Shown here piece by piece: positions 11,889 to 26,400 of a stretch of 64,000 nt of DNA. Numbering within the stretch: the first letter of the stretch is position 1; the number at the start of each line of letters is the position of its first letter. Source of the DNA: Lineus longissimus (taxonomy: Eukaryota; Nemertea; Pilidiophora; Heteronemertea; Lineidae); the NCBI RefSeq assembly GCF_910592395.1, contig NC_088320.1, forward strand, positions 5,704,001-5,768,000, read 5' to 3'. The notes beneath the pieces were generated by a model. The model was not told the DNA's origin. It saw only the letters and a program-made list of their open reading frames with translations, and did no database searches. The translations under genes and the position numbers were made by a program.

Positions 11889-14800
11889 AATTCCTCCGAC
11901 GAAATGTCACAAAAACTTAACCTTCAAAGCCGCTTCTTGGAAAGCGTTACAATGATACTCTAAGGGTTCAGGTGATCTGAGAGTGAAATAATTAAATCGC
12001 GAAATTTAGCGAAATTTTATCACAATCAAATTAGTTCCACGCAAATGAATACAAACAAGCGTGCTGTGCGTATTGTTTGAGGATAATGACTCATATCACC
12101 ATCCATAGTATCATCCCATTCCTGCGGCACTTAAGATCACTTAACACTTCTCAGTACCTTCCGTCCACACCAACTACTAACTTTACCGAAAAGACAGTAT
12201 AGCATTTACTGTATATCGCTGTGTATTATTGTACAGCGCTAATGCCACTTAAGAGAGAAAATTGAGATGAACTTCCCGATATGTTCAACGCCCTCGTTTA
12301 AATGTTCTTCTCGCGATTTGCATATGCCACTGCAATTTATTGGGCCACAAAAGGAGAGGAGGGTCGTTACGATGGCCACTTACTCTGGGTTGGTATTCTC
12401 TAGGATTGCATAACGCATGCCCGGGCGCGTGCCAAACTTGCTCCTTCCTCCCACAACGAAACCTTTGGACCTTCATTTTTAAGTATACTCACACAATGCA
12501 AAGCATGTGCATGTTTGTGCGACTGCGTATGAGTGTATTGGAATGACTATAAGGATGCTCGAACTCCTTCGCCAAGTTTATGTCCTTGTGCCCTATAACC
12601 TCTTTAGGTCTCAGGATACGCTAATTAGTTCAAGTTCGTCACAAATAATTAGGCCACACTATCTCATGGACCAATGTCTGATGTCAAGTTGTTACTTCCT
12701 ATGCCGGTGAGATGTTACAGGTTCATACACTGCCGAGTTTACATGTAGTGATGGTTACCAGGACATCCGGGAGATATGAGAAAAAGGTCCTTCTGTTATC
12801 TTACACTGTGACTCACATTTTCTTGGAGGGCTCCTCCGTTCGTTAAAAAATTATAACTGCATTTGAATACTGTATTTTCAATTGTGTAATGCATTTATAC
12901 ATTAATTTCGGCAATGCCGTTGTATAGACTGATATACAAGTACACGTACTCTTAACTATAAATGAGGTTTGATAAATGCACTACGACAAAAAATCCATTT
13001 ACGTGTGCCACAAGAAAATTATAATGAACACGGACAGCATAGACTTTGTAATGGACAAGAATAGATACGCATACAACATTCACAAATGGCAAACAATTGC
13101 TGTACATAACCCCAGGACACGGAGACGTGGAAGTCAAACCGATGAAAAGAGGAAGTTCCTAACATGGCGACAATGGATTGGGTTTCATAAGTAAATAATC
13201 CGGTCCCGAAGCATTTGGTATTTATGCGATGATGCCGTGAGCGGCGATGCAATTGTTTGTAGCGGCCGTGATGAAAAGCAACTTATCATACACGTGTAGG
13301 TTCCATCGTTATTACAGAGTGTTGACTGATACTTTTGATACTTTTGAATGTGCAACTGAGCTTTTCTTCGAAAATCTTTACTCTATTCTTACCTCAGATG
13401 ATGATGAAAATCTGCAAAGTCAGAAATATCCTCTCTTTGTGCAGCTGTCTGGTTTAGGCCTGTCAGTTAAATGAAGCAGGATGAATGCAAGTCACAACAT
13501 ATCCTATCGCTTGAGGCTTTCTTTGCAAACTTCTTTGTGAAAAAAAAATATTTATAAAAAAAACGCAACTCATCTTTAGAATTATTATCAAAGGTATTTA
13601 ATAGTAAACACCCTGTATCAAAGACAAAGAAGTTGTAAATGTCAAGAAACTCTCCCGGTGTATGGCCATTACTTGACAATTCAGGCCTTGAGCAGTAAAG
13701 TCCTTCTTATTTTGAAATCAATTCCGGATGAGGTTTTAGAGAAACTCATCACGAAAGATCATAACAAAGGGTGAAAGGAATGAGTGAAACTACATAAAAA
13801 CAGATATAGGATCCAGTCTTCATAAAAGCCATTTTAAGTGCAACTACCACTTGCCTCTGGGTTTGTTATGAATAGTACGCCTTCAGGTCGAAATCTTCTT
13901 TGCCTGCACGATCCTCCCGCTGTTCTTTGAACGTGATGTGTGGTTATGCCAGTTTCCATTTCTGAAGATCTATTGCAACTAAGTTAAAAGTTAACCAAAG
14001 AGTTCATAGTTTAAAGAAATCGCAAGTGGAGTATATTTCGGGGATGAAAAGTAGAGGATGGTACACCTGCAGCGGTGACATTTTCCCCGGCATTTAGTGC
14101 TGATTCGAGAACCCCAGCCTGACCTCTGTACCCCAATTCCCATTTCATCATGTTGATGAAGATGGATGAGTCCTCACACTAAAGACGGTTGTCTTCTTAT
14201 CTTTGTGCGCTGTCGCGGACTACACGCAGAATTACCTTTTGTCTTTAAAGGGTCTCTTTTGCCTCGCTAGTTGAGTTGGTTGTGACAACTCCGACAGGTG
14301 GCGCCAGCATATCACCTGCCGTGCTAAATGTGATGATATGCAATGGAATAGTCGTGGTATTTCGAGGTGACAAAAAGTCCTAACTATATGTGGAGAAATA
14401 GAACTGTTTTCTTATTAAAATGAAAACCTATTTTCTCAAATTAAACTCACCCACTTAATGTTATCATGCAACTCTTATAAAGACTAAAAGATTTTCGTCC
14501 GCTGATAAAAGCTCATGTTTGAATTATGAGTTCAAACATTGCATACGTAAAACACGTCTCGAACATATTTCAAGCACTGAACGCTTTTGAAATTCAGGAG
14601 GCTGTTTATAAAATAGCGACTCCCTGAATGACTGAGAAAGAGAGTTGAATGCTAAACGGTCAACACTGTTTGATCTTTAACAGATTGTAAATTTCGTCAT
14701 CAGGAATGGCCGGGTTTAATCAAAGACGAAGGGTGTATACGCTACGCTTTATAAATTCATAAGCTGTCGCCGAGTTGAAAAAGACCTTTGCGTGCGGTTT

Positions 14801-15556
14801 CATTGATCTGATGAATGAAAGGGCATATCATAGACGATTTAAGATGCAAAAAACAGATCCCGTCATCTGTTTTGTTAGGTGGTGTTTTTTTTTAATTTGA
14901 CGCACATAGAGATAAATGGGCTTCCTATAAAAATACAAGTTCTAAACTGACCAGTGAGACTTAATTTTCTTAAATGTGTCATCGAAAAGCGTTTCGTTGC
15001 AAAGCCGGAAAACCCAATTGAAACTTTTGTAATAAGACATCACAGGAAATGCTAAAACCATTCAAGTTATAGCAGTTAGATTTGAAGTATAATTTGGGGC
15101 TTTTCCATCTGAACTAGATTTTTCAAATGGTATTGAACTCCGTTTTTGTGGGCGACCCGATATGGCATCAAGAACTCTAACTAATCTTTTTTAACATGCT
15201 AGATCTAACACGCACATTAAAGCAATCTCTAACACGTCTACGTGATGATGATGATAATACGTCTGAATACCAAATCAAACTTTCATCCTCATCAAACTCA
15301 GACTAACCACGTGGTAGCTGTTTCAAACGCTACGCTGGAAATTTTGACATCGCACGCACGCGCACTTTCCAATACCCCGCCCACTCACAGGGAATATTCG
15401 CTTACTTAGTGCCGAGTTTGTTACCCTTTCTTTGCTTGTTAACACCAGTCGGAGACCAGAGTAGCTAAGGGACACATCGAAGGAGTCACCACACTCGGAA
15501 GGAACGTATCAGACATTATTTTGGACAACTTTCGCATCTGCACTGAAGCCAGGAAA
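11889..15556. other. Intergenic region, no gene seen
   Basis: This is the upstream side of the minus-strand PAN-kringle gene and of the plus-strand neuropeptide gene. Only short open frames without domain-like composition occur. A GC-box-like ccccgccc at about 15376-15383 and the sequence to 15556 may be promoter and 5' UTR of the next gene. No repeat array or RNA gene was recognised. Confidence 0.4.
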
Positions 15557-18500
15557 ATGAAACTACTATGCAATAGTACAGGTATGTTGATACTTTAATA
15601 ATCTCTTACCATTACAACGCTGTCGAACTTTTGTAAAACCTTTTCAGTTGGTTATTGTTATTTCTCTGCTTCGTTCACAAATGTCAAACGAAACTCGAAA
15701 TTTCGGCTGAATATCGAGGGACATACATCACTATAAATCATAACTTTGCGCATGGCCTATCTTTGTATGTTGCTATAAATGCTTTCGAATTATTGCATCA
15801 GTTTTTCGGTGTAACGGCTTGATATACATGTACAGTATATTACAACTAAACGAAATTGATATTTTTTTTGGGGGGGATACCGTTGTATTAGAAAATACAG
15901 CGTCAGGCTAGCACTATTTTTCTGTTAAATATTATCAAAAAGGGATAAGCTCTCAACACTTCCGCAACTGCAACAAATTCTTGTCACTTTTTCACTATCA
16001 AAATGGCCTTCGAAATCATTATTTTGATATTTCGAAGTCGGAAAGCACTCTATGCTCTTAGGTACGGAATCGTACATCCCTATTGTGACAAAAAACTACA
16101 GTGCCATAGACATCTTGGCCGTTGTTGCATCCACTATCCATCAACTCGAATAAACTCCCGAACGATTTGTAGCGCATTTTGTCCATCATAAGATATGAAA
16201 AAGATGAATTGTGATTTTTCGTGTCGTGATTAATATTGTTGGCATACCACCAGGGAATGTTAATCAGTGCGATCCCTGCTTCTTTAGCCACGTTGCATGT
16301 GTTGCAGTGCGAAGCGAGGGGAGCAGCCATCATTTCTAAATCTTGGACTTGTTTGTTTCCAGAAATTAACTTGAACTCCAGGGCACGACCAACAGGCCTC
16401 ACTTTGCCTCCTCAGGGCAGTAGGTCTCTCATTCCATGTGATATACAGCCAGAATATACTAGTATATAAATGGATCCCATTGCCTGAATTCTAATAATTA
16501 TTGGTAATCGTCGTCACGACCAGCAGGGCAAGCACACACACGCCACGACATTTCCGTTATACACAATTGCCTGAAAATTTCTTTAAAAAAACCAATACAA
16601 ATGTGACTCGAGTTGTGTATATTTCAAGACACGGCTTTCTATAAACATCATTCTAAAACTACGAAAGATGGAAAACGCTGACATGAAGCAGAAATTATCA
16701 TAGGCCTACTTTTTTCATGGTGTATTTTTCCCAAGAAATGTAGACTATAAAAAATGTGTATTTTGACTTGTTATGAGAAAGACGTTTTTAAGCTTTTATC
16801 TCTGAACCACCCCATGTTATGTACTTTCTTTCTTTGACAAAGGTACTTTCTGAAAAATACTGTTGACTTGTTGCCACGTCAAGCCAAGACATTATCAGAA
16901 ATTATTTGTCGAGTAAAAACATAATTTCCCTCGAAAAGCTTCGCAAACATATTGCTTTTACCTGATAAACAATTTCAAATACTTCATGGCTTTACGTGAA
17001 ATATACACAAGATTTTTGAAGAGAATATGCTACAAAAAAACCTCCTATCGTGTCGTTCAACATAAAGGCAATAGTAAGCTCCAAAAGCTACAAAGTTTGC
17101 GCTGTAGCTTTGCCTCTTCGCAACAAAGGCAACTGCCCTCTTCGCAGGAAGAGTACACTTATTTTTTTCCTCTTGTAACAAACGTGGCCGGATTATTAGA
17201 AGCGTTTTTCAAATCACCACTCATTGCTGTCAGCGACAGGTAAGCTGGTACCAGAGCGAGCCAAACCATGATGATTGGCATTTGAAGATTGTTTCTTCAT
17301 TCAAAAAGTAATATTTTTTCACAATGTGTACCCTTTGATTTTTCGTTTGTAACCACTTCAACAGATCTCCAACCAAATGTTACCAAAAGGGAATGGAACG
17401 AGGCAAAGGATGATCTCAACCTGTTGCGACTGGTTTTATGTTACCAAAAGGTGAAATTATTTGGCTTTCAACACGTAAATACTTCAAATCGCTTCCTAAG
17501 AACATTTTCATTTACTTTTCTGAAGGCCCTTATCTCTTAATAGAGAACGGAACGGTTTTTCACCGTCTGGTAGATCATCCAGTGGAACTTTTTTCGCCTA
17601 AAGGGCTTTTCTCAGAGCGGAAAATGCCTTCTAAAGCTCTCACCAGGAAAATCAGAAAGTGTGGGTTTTTTGTGCGGAAAACTTATATTCCAGAAAACTT
17701 TATGTGAAGAACGTTTAAGGCGTGTTATCTTGACAATGTTTCCATATCAGTGTATACATGTAAGCCTACTTAAAAATCCCGGAACGCTTTTACATATATT
17801 TCTAAGAGTCGAATCGGAAAGTCGAAAACTAGGCTTCGTTAGGCTAAAGCTTCCTTTGGCGGCATCTTCTGTGATTGAACTTTGAACTTTCCAGCTTTTT
17901 TGGCATCCGATGCATTTCTTGGTTAACTATAATGCAACGGAGGACCAAAATAAAACTAAGCATATGAAGACTTTTTATGAACTAACAGTAATATTATCTC
18001 TGCTCAAACTCCAACAGCGGCCTTTATGTTGTTCTGACTGTGTTCTTGAAAAACGATCCTAACTTCTTCTGCAGGATGACATTACTTAACCAAATATTGG
18101 CGTCTTCTCCAATGAATACCATGAAGTAATGGCAGCAGTTGTTTTATATAGCCAATACATGTAATCGCAATTCTTTATTCGCTACACGGATCCCTGCATT
18201 TTACCTGGTACATGCCCCCCAGGGAAAGACGACCAATGGTAAATACTCCGTTCATTAAAGCCCTGCTGTGGCGGATGGTGACGGTCCAGACATTTGGGAC
18301 GAGAGCGCCTAGGCCCATCAGAAGAATCTTGGAAACGTGTGGGGTCTATTGAGCCTTATTTCACAATGCACTACACCACCGTCTTAAGACTCTGATTACA
18401 CGTAAATTGAACAGATATGGGGTCGTTCACATAGTACGTACGCACAATTTCTTGATTTTTCAATGCACCCTACCTTTGCAAGCAGGAGTGACCAAGACTT

Positions 18501-20222
18501 CCACCTGCAAACGTACGCAAAAAATATTGTGAGCCAAACACTGGTGAATGTAGTCAACAGTAGAGTTGATGTCAATATAATTCCTGGGGTTAGAGCAATC
18601 GCAGGAATAGATAGAGCAAGGTTTATTTCTTTGTGGTATAATATCGGTTTAATACTTTCAAATATGTAGCATGTAACTATTCAAATTCAATTACAAAGTG
18701 CAATATGTTAACGAACTGCGTTGGGCTTTAAGTCAGTCCTGAGTTCAGTGACCGATCACTTCGCGTGAAAACTGTCGACAGGTATGCAAATACAGTATAT
18801 ATTTTTCAATGGCTTTAATGACTCTTACCATCTAAGATTGCTGTGAAGTTGAAACGGCTTGCATATTTTATAACTTGAATGTTCCATCCGAATCAGTGTA
18901 AATTTTAACTGAGTGACGCGTGGCCGCAAGATTTTGGACATCGTCCATTAAATCCTCACAAAGCTGTCACAAGCTTCAATATCATTTAGACTTGAGGGTT
19001 AGATCCGTTAATAATTTAGGCAATTTAAACGAGGTTGTAACTAAGTCGACCATACGAAGGCCAGTAAAAAATAAAATACTGTTTCTCCAGTCCGAGCCTA
19101 TTCTCAGAATCGTGGTGGGGACATTTTGATTTTTTTGTGATCGCAGGCGTCCAGTCTGCACACTTAAAGGGAAAATAAACATCAGTAATACGGCCTAAGG
19201 CCAGTTGGCCACCTTCAACACACACTTAATTATCATCAGTATAAATAATACTCGTGTAACGAAGTGCATACACCTGTCAAATGCGTGGATTCCACGTATG
19301 TAGGTGGCGCTGGTTGCAGCCTATTGCAGAGATTTATACCAGCAGCCAACGCATCCGCAGGAACTAACATAAAAACTGCATCTTCAGTTGGGTGAGGTTG
19401 TGAAAGCTCTTATGTTCGATGACATCGAAACACCGGAGCCATTTTTTCGTACCACCCAGTACGGCCTCGGGATAACCAGCTTCAGTTCAGCTGTCAAAAG
19501 AAAAAACGAGAACGGAATATTCATCATATGCGAAATTATATGGGCCTAATGTATCAAGAAATTTCCTGAGGCCTTTGGCCATTTGAGCATTGTGTATATA
19601 TACATTTGTATTTTGTGCTTAAAATTACTTACGTCTCCTTGTGCGCAATGCTTTTCTCAGATACCCATTTTTGGAGTAGTTTGGTAAAGATATACATGTA
19701 CGTGTGTATCGGGTGGCCGAGAAAAAAACCATTACACTTTTGACTTGTAATTTCCCTTTTAGTTGAGTGCCAAAAACGAATGACCAAGATGGAGGCCGGA
19801 AAGTTGGTCAAATCGTAAAATTAAAAAAACTATTTTTAGCCCAAAGCTACTCCCAAGCCTACCGAAAATAATTGTCTCATGTTTTGTTTCTTACAGCAGT
19901 GATGTCGTCCGCACTGGCCCTCATTTGCATACTGCATGTGATTGGCTCCACAGAGTCATGTGCTTGTGTGAACAGCTGCTCATCCAGTAGATGTGCCTCC
20001 ACGTGTGTCGAACGAACCTGCTCAGAATGCTGCAGCTGTTGCGCTTTCAACGAACAGTTTTACGGAAAACGATCAGCCTCCGATTCGGACGAAAATGGAT
20101 TATCAAAATCGTCAACAAAATCTGCCGAAAGAATTGCCACACTTTGGCGTCTCTTACAATACAGTCTGCGCAAGGTTCGGTCCGGCGCCGAGAATGACGT
20201 CATGCAGGGAGACGCCTTATAA
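15557..20222 (+). CDS. Candidate Cys-rich amidated neuropeptide/hormone precursor (2 exons)
   Basis: Exon 1, 15557-15581, gives MKLLCNST and ends at G|GTATGT. Exon 2, 19897-20222, follows ttcttacag in matching phase 1. The product is 116 aa. Residues 9-26 form a hydrophobic signal core (SSALALICILHVIG). After the likely cleavage near residue 29 comes a peptide with ten cysteines (30, 32, 36, 41, 45, 50, 53, 54, 56, 57), then AFNEQFYGKR, that is a Gly amidation donor plus a dibasic site at 65-67. The remaining 49 residues are polar, with a helical RIATLWRLLQYSLRKVR stretch. The layout fits a neurosecretory precursor. CASTC and the CCxFN-type end recall insect trissin, but the Cys count differs and homology is unproven. 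Translation could instead begin at the exon 2 Met (19903), which alone makes a good signal peptide. Confidence 0.6.
15582..19896 (+). other. 4.3-kb intron of the neuropeptide-like gene
   Basis: No further exon in the right phase was recognised. An antisense open frame of 114 codons (16402-16058) contains two close Cys pairs but no family I can name; it may be a transposon relic. The rest is AT-rich unique-looking sequence. Confidence 0.45.
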
Positions 20223-20841
20223 GCTGTGCCAGGGATGTTAAGTATTTTACGCATCCTATGGAAAAAGTATCGGCCTCTGCCATTCAGATGAAAAGAGGTC
20301 GCACAAATGATTCGTCGGTGCTACCATGCTGCATAACAACTTCGCTTTAGGGAAGAGGATTGAGGCAGTGACGATGATACTCTATTGCAGAAATTCCAAA
20401 TTCATTCCTACAACCTACGTTGTTTCAATGTCCACGTGAGGATAATGCTGTTTGCGGTTATGTGCTGTACAGAGGGTCGGGGAAATTGAAGATAGTCTGC
20501 AATGTTACTGATGGTGTTTGATGTTGACGATATGCTTCCACCCAGGGAGAGCTGGTGTAAAAATAAAAAGTGTCCCCCCTAGAAAAAGTGACCGGGCCTA
20601 TTGTATTCTGACAGATTATTGCATATGGTTCTATAGAGGCAATGACCGTCACTAGCTCAGCGCATAATAGAATCCTTTGTTCCCGGACATTTTATCCTAG
20701 GACATTTTAAACTTCTACACCGGCTTGCAAAGGAAATTAATACAAATGACATGATTAAAAGACAGATTTAAGAAACTTAGGAAACGTCTTTTTAATAATA
20801 TTTCTATGGCGGGACACATCATTGTGTTGGTTAAGAAACGG

Positions 20842-21402
20842 CTATGCGTCATAGGACGTAAACCTAAATTTCCACGAACTGCCTTCCGCCAGAAGTACAT
20901 TGTATAAAAGGTGACACTTAGTGGCATTATAAAGAACTAGATATTCCTCGGAATAAATGGAGGAGACGTTTAGCTGGGTTCCAAGTGAGAATTTGGTTGG
21001 ACACAATATTATGATATCATCAGTATACCGAAAGGCACCGGCAAAAATTGTCCCAACAAAGCACCCATGACCCGAGTCGTTGAGGCGCTCTAGAAGTACG
21101 TCAATATATATTGAAAACAGAGCCGGAGACAGTATACCCCCTTGCCTCACTCCGTTTGTCACTGTGAAGAAATCCGAGTTATAGTTAAGCCACCTTATTC
21201 GCATTTTCTGTTTGATGTACAGCAAGGCTATAACCCTGGTGAATGTTGGACAAACTTTCCTTTTTATGAGAAGACGGAAGGGACGTGTATATTCCAATAT
21301 ATCGAATGATGTACACGTTCCCCATATTTCTGTGTTTACACTCGAAATACGTCGAGAGACCACTCCGTTTTTTAGGGTTCCAAAACAATGAGGAATGGGC
21401 AA
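20842..21402 (-). pseudogene. Reverse-transcriptase relic of a non-LTR retrotransposon
   Basis: A 186-codon open minus-strand frame carries reverse-transcriptase motifs in order: NGVRQGGILSPALFSIYID (motif block with RQG and SP), then FRYTDDIIILCP, in which the catalytic YADD box reads YTDD. The same family of CR1/jockey-like elements is common in marine invertebrates. Only the palm part survives, the upstream frame is shifted, and there is no endonuclease or 3' tail. It is therefore a dead fragment. Confidence 0.75.
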
Positions 21403-23300
21403 TCACTCAGCTCGGCGTAATGTTTGGCCTTTTTTAGCAGGGTATACTTGTGACTTGCTCGTACACCATGATAATTGGCTTGGTGGTGCCTCTGTCATTA
21501 GCATTTCTCGTATCCAGGCTTGCGCTGGATTTGTTTACCAAATAAACGCCTTACAGATTAACGGATGACTGACGTTTTTATTTGTTTGCTTTTTCAACCA
21601 TGTCTCCTAGACATTTGTCTTTGTTTTACTTTGTCTGTTCCCGTTGTTTGACTCAAGCATTTTACTAGCATGTTGTTGGGTTGAGTCAAACTTCGGACAC
21701 CGGGTCCAAGCAAAGATTACAAAATCATGTATGTATCACTGTACAAGGCCGCTACCTCTGGTAGACCAACGAGTGCCCGGCCATACGCGTGCATCAAAAT
21801 GACATTGGTGTGGTTGAACAGGCAGTTTCCTAAGAATACGGTCGTTGCAGTAGAATCTTCATTCACGAAGACGCTCGTGGTAGAATCATCGTGAGACGTA
21901 TAGTTCTCGAGAAATTGCTCTCATTACCACAGGTGCCAGGATGGGCAGTTTAGAGAAAACCTGGCTAAGGTGCGATGCCACCCTTCGTCTAAAGGCTAGA
22001 GTGTCAAATGTAGTAAAACATCATGTTTTGAAGTACATGTATATACATTTGCCTCTGTCTGAACTGAGTCCCAGCATCATCGCTGTCATTTTCCAGAGCA
22101 GACACTGCTTTACGAACCATATAATTGGTATGGGAGAACACAGAAATCGTGGAACATGGGACCCTGGATAATTAGGACCTTGGGAACATATCACTCGGCG
22201 GCGAACATGACCCGTGAAACTTATGATCCCGCTCAGCTGGAGACTTATGTCACACATCATGGGTGGAGCTCGGACAATGAAGTAGCCTTGATAGATTTTC
22301 TATTCGAGGGTGACAGTCATTGGAGTTCTTCTTTGATTACACAGTCCAGGTTTCAACGTTAAATCCTAGAGTGAAATACATGTACATGTATACATTTTTA
22401 ATGTGAAATTGGTTATGACTTTCTTTGAGACAATTTATTAACGAATATTGAAATGCTATATGTATATTTTTCTTAATACAGTCATGATTCATAAGCAAAC
22501 ATCAACATGTTATCAAATTTTCCCTTTATCAATTGAATTTTGTCGGTGGGAAATCTTGGTTAAAACTTCGGCAACAGCCCCAGAGGAGTCAATCTCAGGT
22601 CGTAACAGGTACGGGTACACAGTGGACATACGTCAGCATGGTCATAAGAGCACTTATGAGCGGGTCATGACAGTACTATACCATCCTAATCCTAATTAAA
22701 TTGTCTGCCTAAAATAATTAGACAATTGCGTAGATACTAACACGTTCATACTATAGCTGACTATGCGCGTCAGAACAAAGCTCGGTCTGTCTCACCTCGT
22801 GTTGATGGAACGTTTGCGTGTTATTTGTCAGAAGATGTACATCGGATGCATGTCAAATTACATGACACTATCACCATCAGTTCCGCTAGGAATCGCTTCA
22901 CGGTTCTAAGCCAAGTTGACCGCGAATTCATATGCATTACAACACAGTATCCCTGCTGATTCGTAGAGTTTTTAACTATTGTGGACTGCATATATAATTG
23001 TATCCCCTCCGCAGGGCCGATGTACATGCTGTGATCGTGTATCATGCATGCACAATTTCTTCCAAGTTTAGTTAGACTAACAATGCATGCATTAGTGTAC
23101 ACGTCGAACGTGCAATTTACTTTGGAACCGAATCTTAAGTCATGGTGTCTTCTCTGTTAACAACACTTTGCTACACATTGCAAGTGTAAACATCAATATA
23201 TTATCAGTCCATCTTAGCGTGGAGCAAACCCTGAAGATTCACCCATGCGACAGTGTTTGGCTAGTGCCATGGTTGATAATTGGTGATGTCAAGGGCCTCG

Positions 23301-23307
23301 TATATTA
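23301..23307 (+). promoter_or_regulatory. Candidate TATA box for the mucin/Ig/SEA gene
   Basis: TATATTA lies 123 bases before the ATG at 23424. A start site about 30 bases downstream would leave a 5' UTR of roughly 95 bases. Supported by position and motif only. Confidence 0.3.
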
Positions 23308-23423
23308 AGGCCCGCGTTGGCTACTCCGCCTTTTAAGGTAAGAACTCAATCGAGTTCGTTTCGTATTATAACATCAGTTTTTACACGGATTCATAAGAAC
23401 TAAGAAAGATCTGTGACATCAAG

Positions 23424-26400
23424 ATGCGGATATCTTGGATTTTTGGGGGTGAGTACCGAGTTTGAATAAGTAATATGCATTTCGAAATATTTTTGTAATT
23501 TTTTTTCCCGGTATCCCTTATGTAGGCCTGTACAGAAATTCTCACGTAGGCTTATATCACATCACGCCTTGCATCGCCCTCCCGATCAAGCAGACATCAG
23601 GTTCAAAATTTGACATTCGCTTTCAAAGCCGTGCTGGGCACTGGCCCCGACTTCTTCAGCTCGTTCTCCAGATGCCTACTGAACAAGATACCAGGGGATA
23701 CTCCGCGCTGCCCTGTATTTGAAACGATCCCGGGAAAAAAAACTGCCGGATATAGATCGTTTAGTGTCTGTGCGCCGAGGCTTTGGAATGAATTGCCCTA
23801 CAATGACCCGCAGCAAATCAAATTAAGGCCAAAATGAGTTGCATGAGACCCCAAACAAACTGGGTCCGGATGCAGGTGAATATATTTTTGGTGCCACACT
23901 GACATGTCTGAAGTGTGAAATTGCGCGAGGATTCTCTGAGAAGAGCTAGAGGCACGTACTAATGCCAAAAAAATTATATATATTTTTTATTGGAAATTAC
24001 TGATATAATTCGCGGCGTGATATTTCGCGAGCTTGAACTTCTCCAGGAAGTTGTGAACATTTCCTGCTACCGAAAATGTTCTGTACCGGTACATAGAAAG
24101 TCACCCCAGTACTTTTTTCCCTTGAGAGAACTTTTGTTGAGAGAACATTGAATAACAATCGTGCGTTTAGCTCGTAATTGTACAATTATTGGACGGGTTT
24201 ATTTGGTAAATATACCAAACGTGTCCATGGTAACGACAGAAATTCAACAAGATAATGGACCCTTCGGTAAAGAAAAAAATTGGTGAATATGTCCCCTGCT
24301 GTTCGCTGAAGGACCTAATTGGATGGTTTGACTTTCGAAAATGGCGACCGGACACGCACTAGGCCCCTGACTGATACGCTTCGTTCCCGTTGCTAGGCCT
24401 ACTCGCGGATACAAATAAGTGTAACAGGTGCATGTAGTTGTTTTCAACTGCTTTGGGCAAGGCCAAAATATTTTAGGCCCCCTTTGACCGATTTTAAAAC
24501 GTGCTTATACTGCCCATATATAACAAATATTTTTTTAAGCGTAAGCAGCACAAGTGCACCAAATATGATAGTTATGGGTAAATTTTGCAAACGTTTCTAC
24601 ATGTAGCAACAATCAACCTATGATATAGCAACAGTCACGAAACTGGAGCCGATTTTTAATCCCCTATCGTCAGAAAGTTACACTAAGTACTTGCCTGTTT
24701 GCTCAAATATTGGTTTCATATTTTTGTCCTTGTCAATTCATGCTATATAATAATAATGATCGAACTCTTCGTTATTCTTTTTCAGTGTCATGCCTCCTCG
24801 TTTTTAATGGCATAATCGTTGGTAAGTGCAGACAGTTTGTTCTTATCATAAAACTCTGGGTGTAAGATAATTTTAGATGAAACATTATTGTTGTTTTTAC
24901 AAGAAGTACACATCTATTTAACAGCTTTTTGATCCAGAGCCAGTCAGATGCACTTTTTTCTGCATTATCGCTGCAATCATAAGACACTAGTCAACCAATG
25001 GCTTCGTGAAGTTCGGTCGGTTTTGAATTGAGAGGATTAGAATAATTAGAATCGGTTCGCAGAATATTTTCAAATGCAGATATCCTTTAATTTTGCAGAT
25101 GGGTCAACTTCAACTACGACATCGCCAACCACCTCTACAGCGGCAACCATTTCAACTGCATCAGCTACAGCTGCTACAACTGGATCGACTGCAGCGGCAA
25201 CAACCGGATCAACTGCAGCCGCTACAACCGGATCAACTGCAACTGCGGCAACTGCTACAACTGGATCAACTGCAGCTGCTACAACTGGATCAACTGCAGC
25301 CGCTACAACTGGATCAACTGTAGCCACTACAACTGGATCAACTGCAGCCGCTACAACCGGATCAACTGCAGCCGCTACAACCGGATCAACTGCAACTGCG
25401 GCAACTGCTACAACTGGATCAACTGCAGCTGCTACAACTGGATCAACTGCAGCCGCTACAACTGGATCAACTGTAGCCGCTACAACCGGATCAACTGCGG
25501 CCGCTACAACCGGATCAACTGCAGCTGCTACAACCGGATCAACGGTAACTGCAGCAACTGCTACAACTGGATCAACTGCAGCCGCTACAACTGGATCGAC
25601 TGCAACTGCAGCAACTGCTACAACTGGATCAACTGCAGCTGCTACAACTGGATCGACTGCAACTGCAGCAACTGCTACAACTGGATCAACTGCAGCCGCT
25701 ACAACCGGATCAACTGCAACTGCAGCAACTGCTACAACTGGATCAACTGTAGCCGCTACAACTGGATCAACTGCAGCCGCTACAACCGGATCGACTGCAA
25801 CTGCAGCAACTGCTACAACTGGATCAACTGCAGCCGCTACAACTGGATCAACTGTAGCCGCTACAACTGGATCAACTGCGGCCGCTACAACCGGATCAAC
25901 TGCAGCCGCTACAACCGGATCAACTGCAACTGCAGCAACTGCTACAACTGGATCAACTGCAGCCGCTACAACTGGATCAACTGCAGCCGCTACAACTGGA
26001 TCAACTGCAGCCGCTACAACCGGATCAACTGCAACTGCAGCAACTGCTACAACTGGATCAACTGCAGCCGCTACAACTGGATCAACTGCAGCCGATACAA
26101 CTGGATCAACTGTAACTGCGGCAACTGCTACAACTGGATCAACTGCAGCCGCTACAACTGGATCAACTGCAGCCGCTACAACCGGATCAACTGCAACTGC
26201 AGCAACTGCTACAACTGGATCAACTGCAGCCGCTACAACTGGATCAACTGCAGCCGCTACAACTGGATCAACTGCAGCCGCTACAACTGGATCAACTGCA
26301 GCCGCTACAACCGGATCAACTGTAACTGCGGCAACTGTTACAACTGGATCGACTGCAGCCGCTACAACCGGATCAACTGTAACTGCGGCAACTGTTACAA

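Larger units (their letters stand above)
20223..23423. other. Intergenic region with retroelement debris
   Basis: After the neuropeptide stop codon the only recognisable content is the minus-strand reverse-transcriptase relic described separately. The last 120 bases before 23424 form the presumed promoter and 5' UTR of the mucin/Ig gene. Confidence 0.45.

Noticed and set aside
12285-12476. Antisense frame upstream of the kringle gene
   Set aside because: No signal peptide, no domain, and no splice donor in the phase needed to join the gene. The exon at 11888-11798 already supplies a signal peptide.
16058-16402. 114-codon antisense frame in the neuropeptide intron
   Set aside because: Two Cys pairs and a few aromatic motifs suggest a possible transposon relic, but no family is recognisable, so it is not called.
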